Positions 1-9,947 of a stretch of 64,000 bases of DNA are shown here, piece by piece. The first letter of the stretch is position 1. Every line of letters begins with the position of its first letter. The DNA lies in the NCBI GenBank assembly GCA_025504975.1, contig JANUWI010000001.1, positions 3,410,001 to 3,474,000 of the forward strand, read 5' to 3'. This stretch comes from Plenodomus lindquistii (taxonomy: Eukaryota; Ascomycota; Dothideomycetes; Pleosporales; Leptosphaeriaceae). The notes under the pieces were generated by a model. That model did not search any database. It saw only the letters and a list, made by a program, of their open reading frames with translations, and was not told where the DNA came from. Made by a program: the position numbers and the translations under genes.

Positions 1-255
1 CTTGGGCAACAGGGTTGGTAGTCGATCAAATTACTTCGCAGCTGCTAGAGACACATTCTACACCGAGCACGTCTCGAAAGTGTATTTTCACACCGGCTTG
101 TTGATGTGACCTAGAATAACTGACTAACCTCGTGTGCCGTGTATACTGCAAACGCATAATCGTCATAACAATCGTCGAATGCTTCAAGCCCTCTTTCCCA
201 ATTTTTCAAGATTTCATATTTCGAATGCGTTGAACTTTGCAACCCCCCCTCCCAC
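1..255. other. left-edge non-coding stretch, 3' flank of epsilon-COP
   Basis: Sequence downstream of the minus-strand epsilon-COP gene. It probably holds that gene's 3' UTR. I see no gene, RNA or repeat that I can support. Confidence 0.4.
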
Positions 256-1381
256 TCACGAAGCCACCTCAAACTTCGGACTATACTTCCCCGCCGCCTT
301 CTTAAACTCTTCCTTCTTCTCCGCCCAATCCTGCAGCGCTGCATGGTCCGCCGCCACAGTCTGCAACTGCTCTTTAAGCTTCTCCGTCTCATCTCTCTTG
401 CCCAACAGCGTGTTCAGCACGATTAGGTTTGCGATTGTGTCTGCGGAGTTTGCGTCGATGGCGAGGGCTTGTTGCAGTGCGGCTTCGGCTTCTGGTAGGC
501 GGCCGAGATGGAGTTCGGAAACTGCTTGGGCGACGAGGGAGTGGGGGGATTGGGATTGGGAGGATGTGGCTAGTTCTTCGAAGACGTAGAAGGAGGATTG
601 GTATTTTTCGCCGCCCTGGAGAGGTACGTTAGTATGCTGTATTGGGTGAGAGAGAGGGACGTGGAAGGGAGGGGACGTGGGGACGTACCTCGCGCATGCC
701 AACCCAGCTCTCAGCGATGTTGACAAGTAGACTGTCTTGTGCCCATTTCCGTGCGCGTTGTGCTTCTTTGATGGCGAGATCTGTGCGGTTTTGGCGGAGG
801 TGGATTTGCACGATGAGTGCTACACTGTTGTCGTGTTAGCCATGGTTCAGTACACTAACGTGGCCCGAGCAAATAGCTTGTATTGCGCAAATTTCAGTGC
901 GACATGGGAGACGTACGCATCCAGACTCCCCTGGTGTTTACTCAACACATCCAGCGCGGCCTCTGTGTCCCCCGCCCTTTCCAACACCATCGCAGTACAC
1001 AACTGCACACTTAAATTCTCCTGGCCCTGCGTCTCGGCCAGCTTCTTCGCCTGCGCTACGACATCCTTGCCCTGCTCGTAGTCTGCTAGTAGCTTCACTG
1101 CGACAAGGTCTGGCGTCGTTTCGCTGGCGAGTTCGGTGGACACGGCTTTTGCTTGGCCGAGCGCAATCTGTGAGCGCAGTTGTAGGACGCGCACGGGGAG
1201 GCTGTTGGAGGCGGAGAAGGAAGACGTGTCGAAGTCGAGGACGGTTTGGTAGGCGCCGGCGTGGAAGGCCGAGTGGATGTTTATGAGCTCTGGGGTGGTG
1301 GGTTAGTTGGGGGGGGGGGGTGTTGTGGGGGAGACGGAGGGGATGGGGCAGCGCACCTCCTTCTGGAGAGTAGGGATCCAT
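256..1381 (-). CDS. SEC28: coatomer subunit epsilon (epsilon-COP)
   Basis: Epsilon subunit of the COPI coat, which acts in Golgi-to-ER retrograde vesicle traffic. The protein begins MDPYSPEGELINIHSAF, the usual family start, followed by TPR-like helices (FAQYKLFARAT, LHLGRLPEAEAALQQAL). Exons on the minus strand are 1381-1357, 1289-860, 824-689 and 615-256. These join in frame to a 316-residue protein, a normal length for the family (about 300). Introns are 67, 35 and 73 nt. The middle one (825-859) is exceptionally short but is the only join I found that keeps the frame, giving ARAT-VALIVQIHLRQNR. Intron 1 carries a run of 12 G on the + strand (C on the coding strand). The family call is firm; the exact 35-nt intron is less so. 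Confidence 0.9.
825..859 (-). other. 35-nt candidate spliceosomal intron in epsilon-COP
   Basis: The donor reads GTTAGT, the branch-like element is CTAAC and the acceptor is ACAG, all within 35 nt. Splicing restores the frame between conserved parts of epsilon-COP. The later AG (TAG, 6 nt downstream) would break the frame. Confidence 0.6.
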
Positions 1382-1799
1382 CTTGTGAGAGTCTGGAAAG
1401 ATTGGCGAGGTTGTTACAGCTTAGTTGAAGTCGCAATGCTATGGCCAAGTCGTGGGGGAGATGCTGCATGTTGAAGCCACGAATGTGTTTGGCTTGTTTG
1501 GCTGGACCCTGATCGTTGCTTATTGGCTGGGCCTTGTCATGCCTTCTGTCCCCAAGGCATATCGCATCGACAGTCACAATCTGGCAGCATTCAATCCGTT
1601 GGGTACGAAGGAGCCTTATTTGTTGCATACCTAGCTTGGCTCATCAGGACACAATAAAAGCACGCAAGCATAGTTACAAAAAATCTTAATTACTCTTAGA
1701 GAATACACGCAGTATCAAGGGACGTATAGCTCTATTCTTATTACGATTTGATGACTACAGCGAGCAGCACTTATGACCTTGGTGACTCAATACTACATT
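1382..1799. other. intergenic: epsilon-COP promoter and methyltransferase 3' flank
   Basis: Lies between two minus-strand genes, so it should hold the epsilon-COP 5' region on the left and the methyltransferase 3' UTR on the right. No further feature seen. Confidence 0.4.
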
Positions 1800-2727
1800 T
1801 CAGAGCCTTCGCACTACGAACGTCATGAACCTTGTCCCAGCGGGTACCAGGCCATTCTTCCGCAGGTGTGTCTCTTCTTCACCACTAAAGGTTGCCTCGA
1901 CCGCCCACTTTGTCCCAGTTTCATCACTTACCTGCTCCCACATCTTCTTCCAGGACTCGGGGTTGTGCCAGAACACGGACTTGTCCTTTTGCACCTGAGC
2001 CATGTCTCCAGCCTCGAGGTTGCCACCCTGCCGTCCGATGATCACACTTCCAGGAACAGGCTTGAGCAACTTGATAGCTTTCTTCGCAGCTTTGACCTGG
2101 TCATCCCAGTCGAAGAGGTGGAAGAACGAGTTTGCATTGATGATGTCGATCTTGCCGTTCAGCTGCTTCAGCTCTGACTCAGCATCGAAGATATCGGCCT
2201 CGATGAAAGGAGTCTTGAGAGTCGACTGGTCCAAGAACATGCCGTGACCAAGGTCCCAAAAGGTAGCCTTGATGTCGGATGCATATGTATTCTCTGAAGG
2301 AGCACCATCGTGGACGAGCTTGCGGATGTCTTGTCCCATACAGCAGCCAAGGTCTAGAAGCTTATCTCCATTCTTGACGCGCTCTAGGACCTCTGGGTAT
2401 TCGGTTGATTCACGGATCCTGAAGTCGAGGAAACCCCAGCTCCCAAGACAAGGGTACGGAAACTTTCAACCGTCAGAGGTTTCGCGCGGGGCCTTAGTGA
2501 TGGGATGTGCCTACGATCTTGAAGGCTTCATCCCTCACTTGCTTAATGTGCGCAACCACGTCAGCTGAAGGCACTTTGCTGTACCCCTCGAACAGCTTCT
2601 TTGTCTCAGCTGTAGGCTCCTCCAGCTCGGCCGTGTACCATGGCAAGATCTCGGGGTTGTTGACGTAGGCCTTGGAAGCGATTATCTCCTCCATCTTCTT
2701 GCGTTCACCTTCAGTGACATCAGACAT
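1800..2727 (-). CDS. class I SAM-dependent methyltransferase, AusD/Trt5-like family
   Basis: Predicted S-adenosylmethionine methyltransferase. Two exons, 2727-2515 and 2462-1800, join in phase 0 across a 52-nt intron to 291 residues. A start 72 nt upstream at 2799 is also open and would give 315 residues; I prefer 2727 (MSDVTEGERKK). The SAM-binding motif I is LLDLGCCMGQD, followed by DIRKLVHDGAPSENTYASDI. This block and the N-terminal PWYTAELEEPTAETKKLF resemble the fungal meroterpenoid O-methyltransferases (AusD, Trt5 and relatives). Most homologues sit in secondary-metabolite clusters, but the neighbours here are housekeeping genes (epsilon-COP and spermidine synthase), so the substrate is unknown and this may be a stand-alone copy. 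Confidence 0.85.
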
Positions 2728-3302
2728 GTTGAGCGACGGAGACAGGCTTTGTACGAGTGAAATAAGCTCCAGGCTTTGATCAAACAAGCTTCTGGGCATT
2801 CTTAGGTGTCTTTATACTCGCGGATTACGCATCTGCTAGGCAGCAGTCAGCCGATCGACAACAAGGGTGTTGGATTTATCCACGCTCTTGTCCTAACGAG
2901 AGCAAGGCCTTTGGAGGCCTGCGGGATTTACTTGTGCCGAGATACATTAAAGCCGAGATGTGCACCATACTGAGTAACCCTTCCAATGAGTCGCAAAGGT
3001 AGATTATGTCAGCAGAGTCAAGGATGGAGGGTTGGTGTTGTTGATGTTTGCAGCCGGCAATGCCTTCCCCATTCAGCAGTGGGGGGCACTTGCGGTGGCC
3101 GCCGCGGGGCAGCGAATGACGTTCAGTTTTGGCCCGAAGAAATCATGCAGCCCGACACATGAAAATCTTCATTGGCTTTGCAAACCCTAAGGCCTCAATA
3201 TATATCCGATCGAGGCTCCTTCGTCCATTCTTTCACTTCTGCAAGATACCCCATTTTACCCCTCCTCACTCACGTTCCCTTCAATCACACAAATCATCCA
3301 AA
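2728..3302. other. divergent promoter between methyltransferase and spermidine synthase
   Basis: Shared upstream region of two divergent genes. The right part contains a TATA-like element (3197-3205) and a long pyrimidine-rich stretch just before the spermidine synthase ATG. Confidence 0.5.
3197..3205 (+). promoter_or_regulatory. TATA-like box of spermidine synthase
   Basis: AATATATAT lies about 98 bp upstream of the ATG at 3303 and is followed by a CT-rich tract typical of strong fungal promoters. Motif-based inference only. Confidence 0.45.
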
Positions 3303-4419
3303 ATGCCTTCTATTGAGCACCCCACCATCAAGGGTAAGAGCGACCCCGATTGCTATTGTGGCGGTCACTCCACCGTGGACCCGTGTTATTGTATAGTAAT
3401 TAACCTTGCACCGTACAGATGGCTGGTTCCGCGAGATCTCCAACATGTGGCCTGGTCAGGCCATGACTCTGCAGGTCAAGGAGGTTCTTCACCACGAGAA
3501 GAGCAAGTACCAGGATGTCCTCATCTTCGAGTCCACCGACTACGGCACGGTCCTTGTCCTCGACAACGTCATCCAGTGCACTGAGCGCGATGAGTTCTCG
3601 TAGGTCACACAATGCACAATCATCACGAACAATGGCTGATGTTGGGCAGCTACCAGGAGATGATCACCCACCTCGCCATGAACGCCCACCCCAACCCCGA
3701 GAAGGTCTTGGTTATTGGCGGCGGTGACGGCGGTGTCCTCCGTGAAGTCGTCAAGCACGACTGCGTCAAGGAGGCTGTCCTCTGCGACATCGACGAGGCC
3801 GTCATCCGTCTCTCCAAGCAGTATCTCCCTGGCATGTCCGTAGGCTTCGAGCACCCTAAGACCCAAACCATCGTTGGCGATGGCTTCAAATTCCTCGAGG
3901 ACAAGAAGGGCGAATTCGACGTCATCATCACCGACTCCAGCGACCCAGAGGGTCCTGCTGAGGCTCTCTTCCAGAAGGCCTACTTTGAGCTCCTCAATGG
4001 CGCGCTCCGCGAAGGTGGTGTCATTACCACGCAAGGTTGTAAGCCCCATCCTAACCCTTCAGCCCTGCGATTAACCAGCAGGGATCACTCATGCACCGGA
4101 CAGGTGCTTGTGAGAATGCTAGCTAACAACTCCTCTTGCAGCTGAGAACCAGTGGCTCCACATGCCCCTCATTGCCAACCTGAAGAAGGCATGCAAGGAG
4201 GTCTTCCCCAACGTCGAGTATGGATACACAACCATCCCCACCTACCCATCTGGCCAAATCGGTTTCATGGTCTGCAGCAAGGACGCCAACCGCAACCTCA
4301 AGAAACCCCTTCGCAGCTGGTCCCCCGAGGAGGAGGAGCAGCTCTGCAGGTACTACAGCAAGGAGATCCACGAGGCAGCTTTCGTGCTCCCCACCTTCGC
4401 TCGCAAGGCCCTGCAATAG
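3303..4419 (+). CDS. SPE3: spermidine synthase
   Basis: Aminopropyltransferase that makes spermidine from putrescine and decarboxylated SAM in the cytosol. Exons 3303-3333, 3419-3599, 3650-4035 and 4142-4419 give a frame-consistent protein of about 291 residues. Visible family signatures are DGWFREISNMWPGQAM at the N terminus, the gate/SAM-binding segment VLVIGGGDGGVLREV, the substrate segment DSSDPEGPAEALF and the C-terminal TTIPTYPSGQIGFM. The first exon codes for only about ten residues. In filamentous fungi the enzyme can be fused to saccharopine dehydrogenase in some basidiomycetes; here it ends normally at ARKALQ. Upstream TATA and CT tract suggest strong expression. Confidence 0.97.
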
Positions 4420-4572
4420 GTCTCGGCTTCTCAGTTTCTTTCTGTTCTGATAAAGAGATACCACAATATACAAATGGCCGTCGAGTCCAATGCTACAGCT
4501 GCATCAAGCAGACGCTTTCATACAGAGGCTGGCCAACGACTACTTTCGCGATAGACAAAAGCTTTCCTTCAG

Positions 4573-4600
4573 AGTCACGGACGATTAGTCACGGACGATT
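4573..4600. repeat. 14-bp perfect tandem duplication
   Basis: The unit AGTCACGGACGATT occurs twice head to tail in the 3' flank of spermidine synthase. Probably a simple duplication of recent origin. Confidence 0.85.
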
Positions 4601-6170
4601 ACAACCAATCAATACAATCAACTCACGAAACTCTTAGCATCAAACGCGCGTGGTCTTTATTCAGATGCTCAATTTATGGCAGTCGAATTGCACTGACTGA
4701 GGCAGCTTCGCATGACATAGCTTTGTTGGACCATCAATCACACCTGATGGCCGATGAGTTTGACGTCCCAGAACTCCCGGTCCATTATCGTCAAGTCGCA
4801 AACAAGCACGTCTCGGCTCTGCTTTACGTGAAAGGGAGTTCGGCAGTTTCAGGATGCCAAGCAGCTATCGACGAAATCAGAGGAATATCGCCATGTGTCT
4901 CAGGAAGTCCACGACAAGCCAGTGACATACGCGAGTTTCACAGTTTAGCCTCAGGTGGAAACAGCAATGCTCTTGGCTTGGCTACAAAGTGAGCCCACCT
5001 CTGGCCACTATCCATTAACCACGTGCCGTGCCGTACCCGCCCTCCCTAGTCTATGTTACTATGTAGGTATCTCGATGTTACAGTCCTCTGTGGTTGTGTG
5101 CTATCTGTGAAGCATCGGCTCGTGCGGCAGAGTGCTCAATGCAGCGCGACCCCTTCTAACGGTAACGTTGCGCAACCAGGCACATGGCAAGGAGAGCGCT
5201 GCTGGGTCAGAAATGCTATGTGGGATCAGATTCCCCCCCTTGAAGGATCTGGTCGAATAGTCGTTGCCTCGCGAGGGGACCAAGCTCTCAGGCTTCGTTT
5301 CGTTCATCGATGATCTATGCTGGTCAGCGTCTGGATCGGTTAAACGGCTCTCTTGGCTTCGACATTCACTTTCTGATGTCTAGCGTATACCCTGCGTCAA
5401 ACGAGATGCTACTTGGACGATCTGGAAGATGAAAATGCTCGCATATGGCTTTACTCGCGCCTAGATTGTGAGACTCCAAGGCGAGGGATCGCTTCCTGAA
5501 AGACACCTATTCCATCAATCAATCCTCGGGGATAAGAATCCACACTTGACCCATGTCTGGAAAACAGGGTGACAGGACCCTGTGGGTCACCAGCGGCATT
5601 CGCGATTGTATTGAGACTGTGGAGAGACGAAGCTCGTTCTATGTTTGGTAGTCGCTCCGGCAGAGACCCACGAGTTTGTAACGTCACGGGTGTCACCTTG
5701 GTCCGCGCAACTAGCCCACTGCCTACTCGCAATGGCTTCGTTTGAGACCGGCGCGTACTCTAGGATCGTGCTGTGGCTCTGCGCGAAAGGGCGGTGGCAG
5801 AGTTGTCGTGCGACGGCGAAAGTGAATATAGGCCCGCTGTGAGATGGCTTTTGTGGCTGTTTGAAGCATTGCAACTCTTGCTTTCCTCCTTTGCGCCTTC
5901 CGCTCACTTTTGGCACGCGACCTGCGGTTGTCTGTCACACTCTGGCTCTTGTCTTTTGTTATAGTAATATCGGAGCCGGACTCTCTTCAATTACGATTGC
6001 GCCAAACTTCACGACTACCGTTCCTTACAGTCGCTTGTAGCTGTCACCCAGACACAACGACTCACGCCCATGCAGTAGTCGCGCAATCAATCTCTTCCTT
6101 ATTACCATATCTTACTTGCCTGGAGCAAATTTAATTATACGATTGAACTGTCAGGCACGTTCCTTCGCTG

Positions 6171-6178
6171 TATATATA
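6171..6178 (+). promoter_or_regulatory. TATA-like box of NAD kinase
   Basis: TATATATA lies 163 bp before the NAD kinase ATG. Motif-based inference. Confidence 0.4.
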
Positions 6179-6333
6179 TTTTGCCGCGGTAACCTTCCGG
6201 TACGCGACATACTTTTCCTGCATCTTTGCGTACGCCACGGTCCCGCAAGCAGCAACGCACAAGATTGAGCCTCCTTTGACCGATCTGTGTTCGGCGTACC
6301 TGCAGGAAGGGACAGTCCAGGATTGCGAGCATC

Positions 6334-8286
6334 ATGTTTAGCTGGGCAACGTTCAAGGATGGGGAGCCGTTGAGCCCTCCGGCCAAGATGCCGCCGCACC
6401 TGTCCCCACCAGTCAGCAACAGTTTCTCCGACGTTAATTCCGTGGATGCCGAACTCATAACTAATCCAAAAACCCGCCCTGAATCTCCGCCCCCTCCGCA
6501 GACGAGCGTCCACTGCCCGGTTGATGCGCCGTATAATGTGCCACCGGTAGCAGCCACAGAGTCTGGCGATGCGCCCCCCACAATCGCAGTGGAACCCGAA
6601 GCGCTGCACACCTATCTGACGTCGGACGATTCGGTGCCGTTGGAGCAGGCTGTTGGCATCAGCACGTCGTCGTCAATCGAGAACCTCACAAGCCTGCCGC
6701 GTCTGGCCTCGTTCGGCGAGCACCGCATTCGCAAGCACCGCAAAAACGCCTATTCCATCGATTCTGCGATCCCACGTCAGACGCTGCTCAAGGCGCTGCA
6801 GTCGCGGCCCCCGCCGTCAGCAGCCAGCATGGACGCCGTTGTGATCGAGGGCAGGGTGGAGGAGCGCAAGACGGTGCGGTCCAAGAGCATTACCCATCAG
6901 CGCCTGGCCGACGCGCTGTCCGACCTGAATTTGTCCGGCGACGACCTCTCGCTCAACAAGATGGCTGCGCTTGCGTCGCCGTGCTTCTTCCACAAGAAGT
7001 TCGACAAGGCTGTCAACCTTGGCAAGGTGCTCGAGGAGATGAACGAGGATGACACCATCTCGCATTCGAGGCTCATGCAGACGGCCTTTAGCGTGCGCGA
7101 GGTCTCGAAGCAGCTGCAGCGGCGGCCCATCAAGATGACAGTGCGCAATGTCATGATTGTAACAAAGGCGCGCGACAACGACCTCGTCTATCTGACGCGC
7201 GAACTCGCAGAGTGGTTGCTGACGACGTCTCGCTATGGCTCAGACGTCGGTGTCAACGTCTATGTGGACCACAAGCTGCGCAAGTCGAAGCGCTTCGATG
7301 CGCCGTCCCTCATCGCAAAGGACAAGCGCTTCGAAACCATGCTCAAGTGGTGGACACCGGACCTGTGCTGGGAAACCCCCGAGATCTTCGACCTCGTCCT
7401 CACACTCGGCGGTGACGGCACCGTCCTCTTCACATCATGGCTCTTCCAGCGTATCGTCCCCCCGATTCTTTCCTTCTCCCTCGGCAGTCTCGGTTTCCTC
7501 ACAAACTTCCAGTTCGCTGAGCACCAAACCGCCCTCAACAAGATAATGTGCGAGACAGGCATGCGGGTAAATTTACGGATGCGCTTTACCTGCACTGTCT
7601 ACCGGTACCAGAAGAACGCTGCCCCAGGCTCACCCACACACATCGAAGCCGAGCAATTCGAGGTCCTCAACGAGCTCGTCATCGACCGCGGCCCATCGCC
7701 ATACGTCTCCAACCTCGAGCTCTACGGCGACAACAACCTTCTCACCGTTGTCCAAGCCGACGGCGTCATCTTCTCCACACCCACAGGCTCAACCGCATAC
7801 TCGCTATCAGCCGGTGGCTCCCTCGTACACCCCGACATTCCCGCCATCCTCCTCACGCCAATCTGCCCGCACACACTCTCCTTCCGCCCCATGCTGCTAA
7901 ACGACAGCATGCTCCTCCGCATCGCAGTCCCCACGCGTTCCCGCGCAACTGCCTACTGTGCCTTCGACGGCAAGGGTCGTGTCGAGCTACGGCAAGGCGA
8001 CCACGTCACGATTGCAGCATCGCAGTACCCGTTCCCGACCGTACTGTCACAGCCCACAGAGTGGTTTGACAGTATCTCCCGCACGCTGCGCTGGAACTCA
8101 AGAGGCGCAACGCAGCAGGCGTGGGTAGGCGACGAAAACGGCGACGGCGAGGAAGAAAAAGAACCAGACTTTGACATTGACTTTGACAACGACGACGTTG
8201 ATGATTCGGGGTACAGTGCTGAGGGGTCAACAGTAGATGGGAGAGGAAGTCCGCAGAGAAAGGGCAAGGTGTTGCCTTTCTTGTAG
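6334..8286 (+). CDS. NAD kinase (ATP-NAD kinase)
   Basis: Phosphorylates NAD to NADP. A single exon codes for 650 residues. The catalytic core shows LTLGGDGTVLFTSWLFQ (GGDGT at about residues 359-363), PPILSFSLGSLGFLTNF, NELVIDRGPSPYVSNLELY and FSTPTGSTAYSLSAGGSLV, all hallmark NAD-kinase motifs. The first 230 or so residues are Pro/Ser-rich and look disordered, and the last 60 are very acidic (EEEKEPDFDIDFDNDDVDD), so the protein is longer than the catalytic family needs. No mitochondrial presequence is evident, which favours a cytosolic UTR1-like enzyme over POS5, but this is inference. Confidence 0.96.
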   Translation: MFSWATFKDGEPLSPPAKMPPHLSPPVSNSFSDVNSVDAELITNPKTRPESPPPPQTSVHCPVDAPYNVPPVAATESGDAPPTIAVEPEALHTYLTSDDSVPLEQAVGISTSSSIENLTSLPRLASFGEHRIRKHRKNAYSIDSAIPRQTLLKALQSRPPPSAASMDAVVIEGRVEERKTVRSKSITHQRLADALSDLNLSGDDLSLNKMAALASPCFFHKKFDKAVNLGKVLEEMNEDDTISHSRLMQTAFSVREVSKQLQRRPIKMTVRNVMIVTKARDNDLVYLTRELAEWLLTTSRYGSDVGVNVYVDHKLRKSKRFDAPSLIAKDKRFETMLKWWTPDLCWETPEIFDLVLTLGGDGTVLFTSWLFQRIVPPILSFSLGSLGFLTNFQFAEHQTALNKIMCETGMRVNLRMRFTCTVYRYQKNAAPGSPTHIEAEQFEVLNELVIDRGPSPYVSNLELYGDNNLLTVVQADGVIFSTPTGSTAYSLSAGGSLVHPDIPAILLTPICPHTLSFRPMLLNDSMLLRIAVPTRSRATAYCAFDGKGRVELRQGDHVTIAASQYPFPTVLSQPTEWFDSISRTLRWNSRGATQQAWVGDENGDGEEEKEPDFDIDFDNDDVDDSGYSAEGSTVDGRGSPQRKGKVLPFL

Positions 8287-9182
8287 ACTTTGATTGCAGT
8301 ACGTGGACTCCGGAGGGGGGATTTTTTTGGACCTTGGAGCGTCGCTGCTCGGGCGGGTCCCGGTGATTTTCTGTCACTCTTGACGTTGGCATTGGGTGAT
8401 GTAGTTTTTCTTTGCATTTAGCGAAGTCGCATCTGTTGGATACGTATAGTACATTGTTCGCTATTGCTAGTTACATAGCGGCGAGGAACCTCTGTAGAAA
8501 GGGGTGAAGTCTGCGATATTTATATCCCACCTAGAACGCATGTAGAAATCCTGATATGATGGCTCTTTTGCCTCTACATCTTTCTTCACGTCAAATATTC
8601 ATGTTTAGGGTACTTAGGTATTGATGTCTTCGTGGTCGCTCTCGCTATATGTATGTCCCAATGCAGGCTGCTCAAATAGCGCGCTCCTGTGTCAGTGGGT
8701 TATTTACTCATCACCAAGGATAGAGAGGGTATCAGTGATGACTATTATGCGCTGTTGCTTGTATACTTTGATCGTCACAGGAATTAACACGTCGTTTTGT
8801 GTTAGCCATTTTTCCAATAAGCTTGGGATTTATTATGTGCACATGATACACACATTCGCGAACCCCGCACTGTTAGAGTTGATGCGTGCCAAAGACAAAG
8901 ATCAAGCAAACCAACTACACAGGAGAAGGAACCTGTGACTGGAAACCAACCAGTGCAGTGGGATGCCAAGAGTCCTTGACGCTAAACTTGGAATGTGATT
9001 ATCATGTCTTTCTACTCCTAAATTTTGGACAATGAGAATCTGTCATATTCATCACGCACACATATGATCCAAGTCTAGCGGAATGAGCACTTCCATCCCC
9101 ACACTCATCAGGCCCAACACCCTCCGCCTCCTCATCTCCCTTCAATCCGTCTCCCATAATCAACAAACCGAGAACTGAAGCC
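8287..9182. other. intergenic between NAD kinase and GNAT gene
   Basis: 3' UTR of NAD kinase and upstream region of the acetyltransferase. AT-richer than its surroundings. No supported gene or RNA. Confidence 0.4.
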
Positions 9183-9752
9183 ATGGATCCAACGAATGCA
9201 TCAAAGCCCAAGTACACCTGGCGCGCGCTATCCCCCACCGACATTCCCAATCTCATCCACCTTGCCCAAACAATCCACAAAGACCTCCCCGAACGTGATG
9301 CCGTCTTCGCCGAGAAAATCGCCCTCTTCCCATCCGGCTGCCTTGGCCTTTTTCTCCAAAATAACAACAGTCAAGAAGAAGAAGAAGAAGAAGAAGAATT
9401 CAGCGGGTACATCATCTCGCATCCTATTCGAAAGGGCCGACCGCCTGCTCTAGACTCTTTTCTTGGCGAGATAGCAAGTGATGCGGATCAGTATTTTATC
9501 CATGATATTGCTATTTTACCTGGGTGTAGAGGGGAAGGGGCAGCGAGGATGGGTGTTGAGAGGGTTTTGAAGGTTGGGGAGGGGTATGAGACGACGGCGC
9601 TGGTTTCGGTGTATGGGACGTCGATGTTTTGGGGGCAGTTTGGGTTTGTGGAAAGGGTGGGCGATGATGTTCTGGCGGAGAAAGTGAGGGGGTATGGGGG
9701 TGATGCTGTGTATCTTGAGAGAGAAAATAATGTGAGTCAGGTGGACCGGTAA
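9183..9752 (+). CDS. GNAT-family N-acetyltransferase
   Basis: Single-exon protein of 189 residues. It opens with WRALSPTDIPNLIHLAQTIH, the usual N-terminal strand-helix of GNAT enzymes. It then shows FIHDIAILPGCRGEGAARMGVERVL, a beta4 strand plus the acetyl-CoA loop with the R/Q-x-x-G-x-G/A pattern (CRGEGA), and ends with SMFWGQFGFVERV, the typical beta5-alpha4-beta6 end. A run of eight Glu (65-72) from a GAA microsatellite lies in a surface loop. The acceptor substrate cannot be read from sequence. The first half uses A/C third positions and the second half G/T (see findings). Confidence 0.88.
   Translation: MDPTNASKPKYTWRALSPTDIPNLIHLAQTIHKDLPERDAVFAEKIALFPSGCLGLFLQNNNSQEEEEEEEEFSGYIISHPIRKGRPPALDSFLGEIASDADQYFIHDIAILPGCRGEGAARMGVERVLKVGEGYETTALVSVYGTSMFWGQFGFVERVGDDVLAEKVRGYGGDAVYLERENNVSQVDR
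9375..9398 (+). repeat. (GAA)8 microsatellite coding for Glu8
   Basis: Eight perfect GAA codons inside the GNAT gene; likely length-polymorphic. Confidence 0.9.
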
Positions 9753-9947
9753 AAGGTATTGGAATTTCGATATTGGGGCGTTGAGTATTGTAATAGTGTG
9801 CTCCCTCGTGCGGCATACGCAACTGTCTGAGGCAATCATTGCGGCTGTATACTCTATCACATGCTGTGGGGTCCCAGGTATGTTGTGTCCATCCCAAGGC
9901 CACTGTCATTGGAATTGAAGACCTAACAAACACGATCGCCTTATACA

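Larger units (their letters stand above)
4420..6333. other. 1.9-kb intergenic region
   Basis: Between the tandem spermidine synthase and NAD kinase genes. It holds the spermidine synthase 3' UTR, a 14-bp tandem duplication (4573-4600), and at its right end the NAD kinase promoter with a TATA box (6171-6178). Short open frames across 4.7-6.1 kb have no recognisable protein features and I regard them as chance. No tRNA or other RNA was recognised. Confidence 0.5.

Noticed and set aside
4723..5313. Short open frames on the + strand between spermidine synthase and NAD kinase
   Set aside because: No domain, signal or composition typical of coding; frames overlap on both strands.
1800..8286. Secondary-metabolite cluster around the AusD-like methyltransferase
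   Set aside because: No synthase, terpene cyclase, P450, transporter or cluster regulator nearby; neighbours are housekeeping genes.
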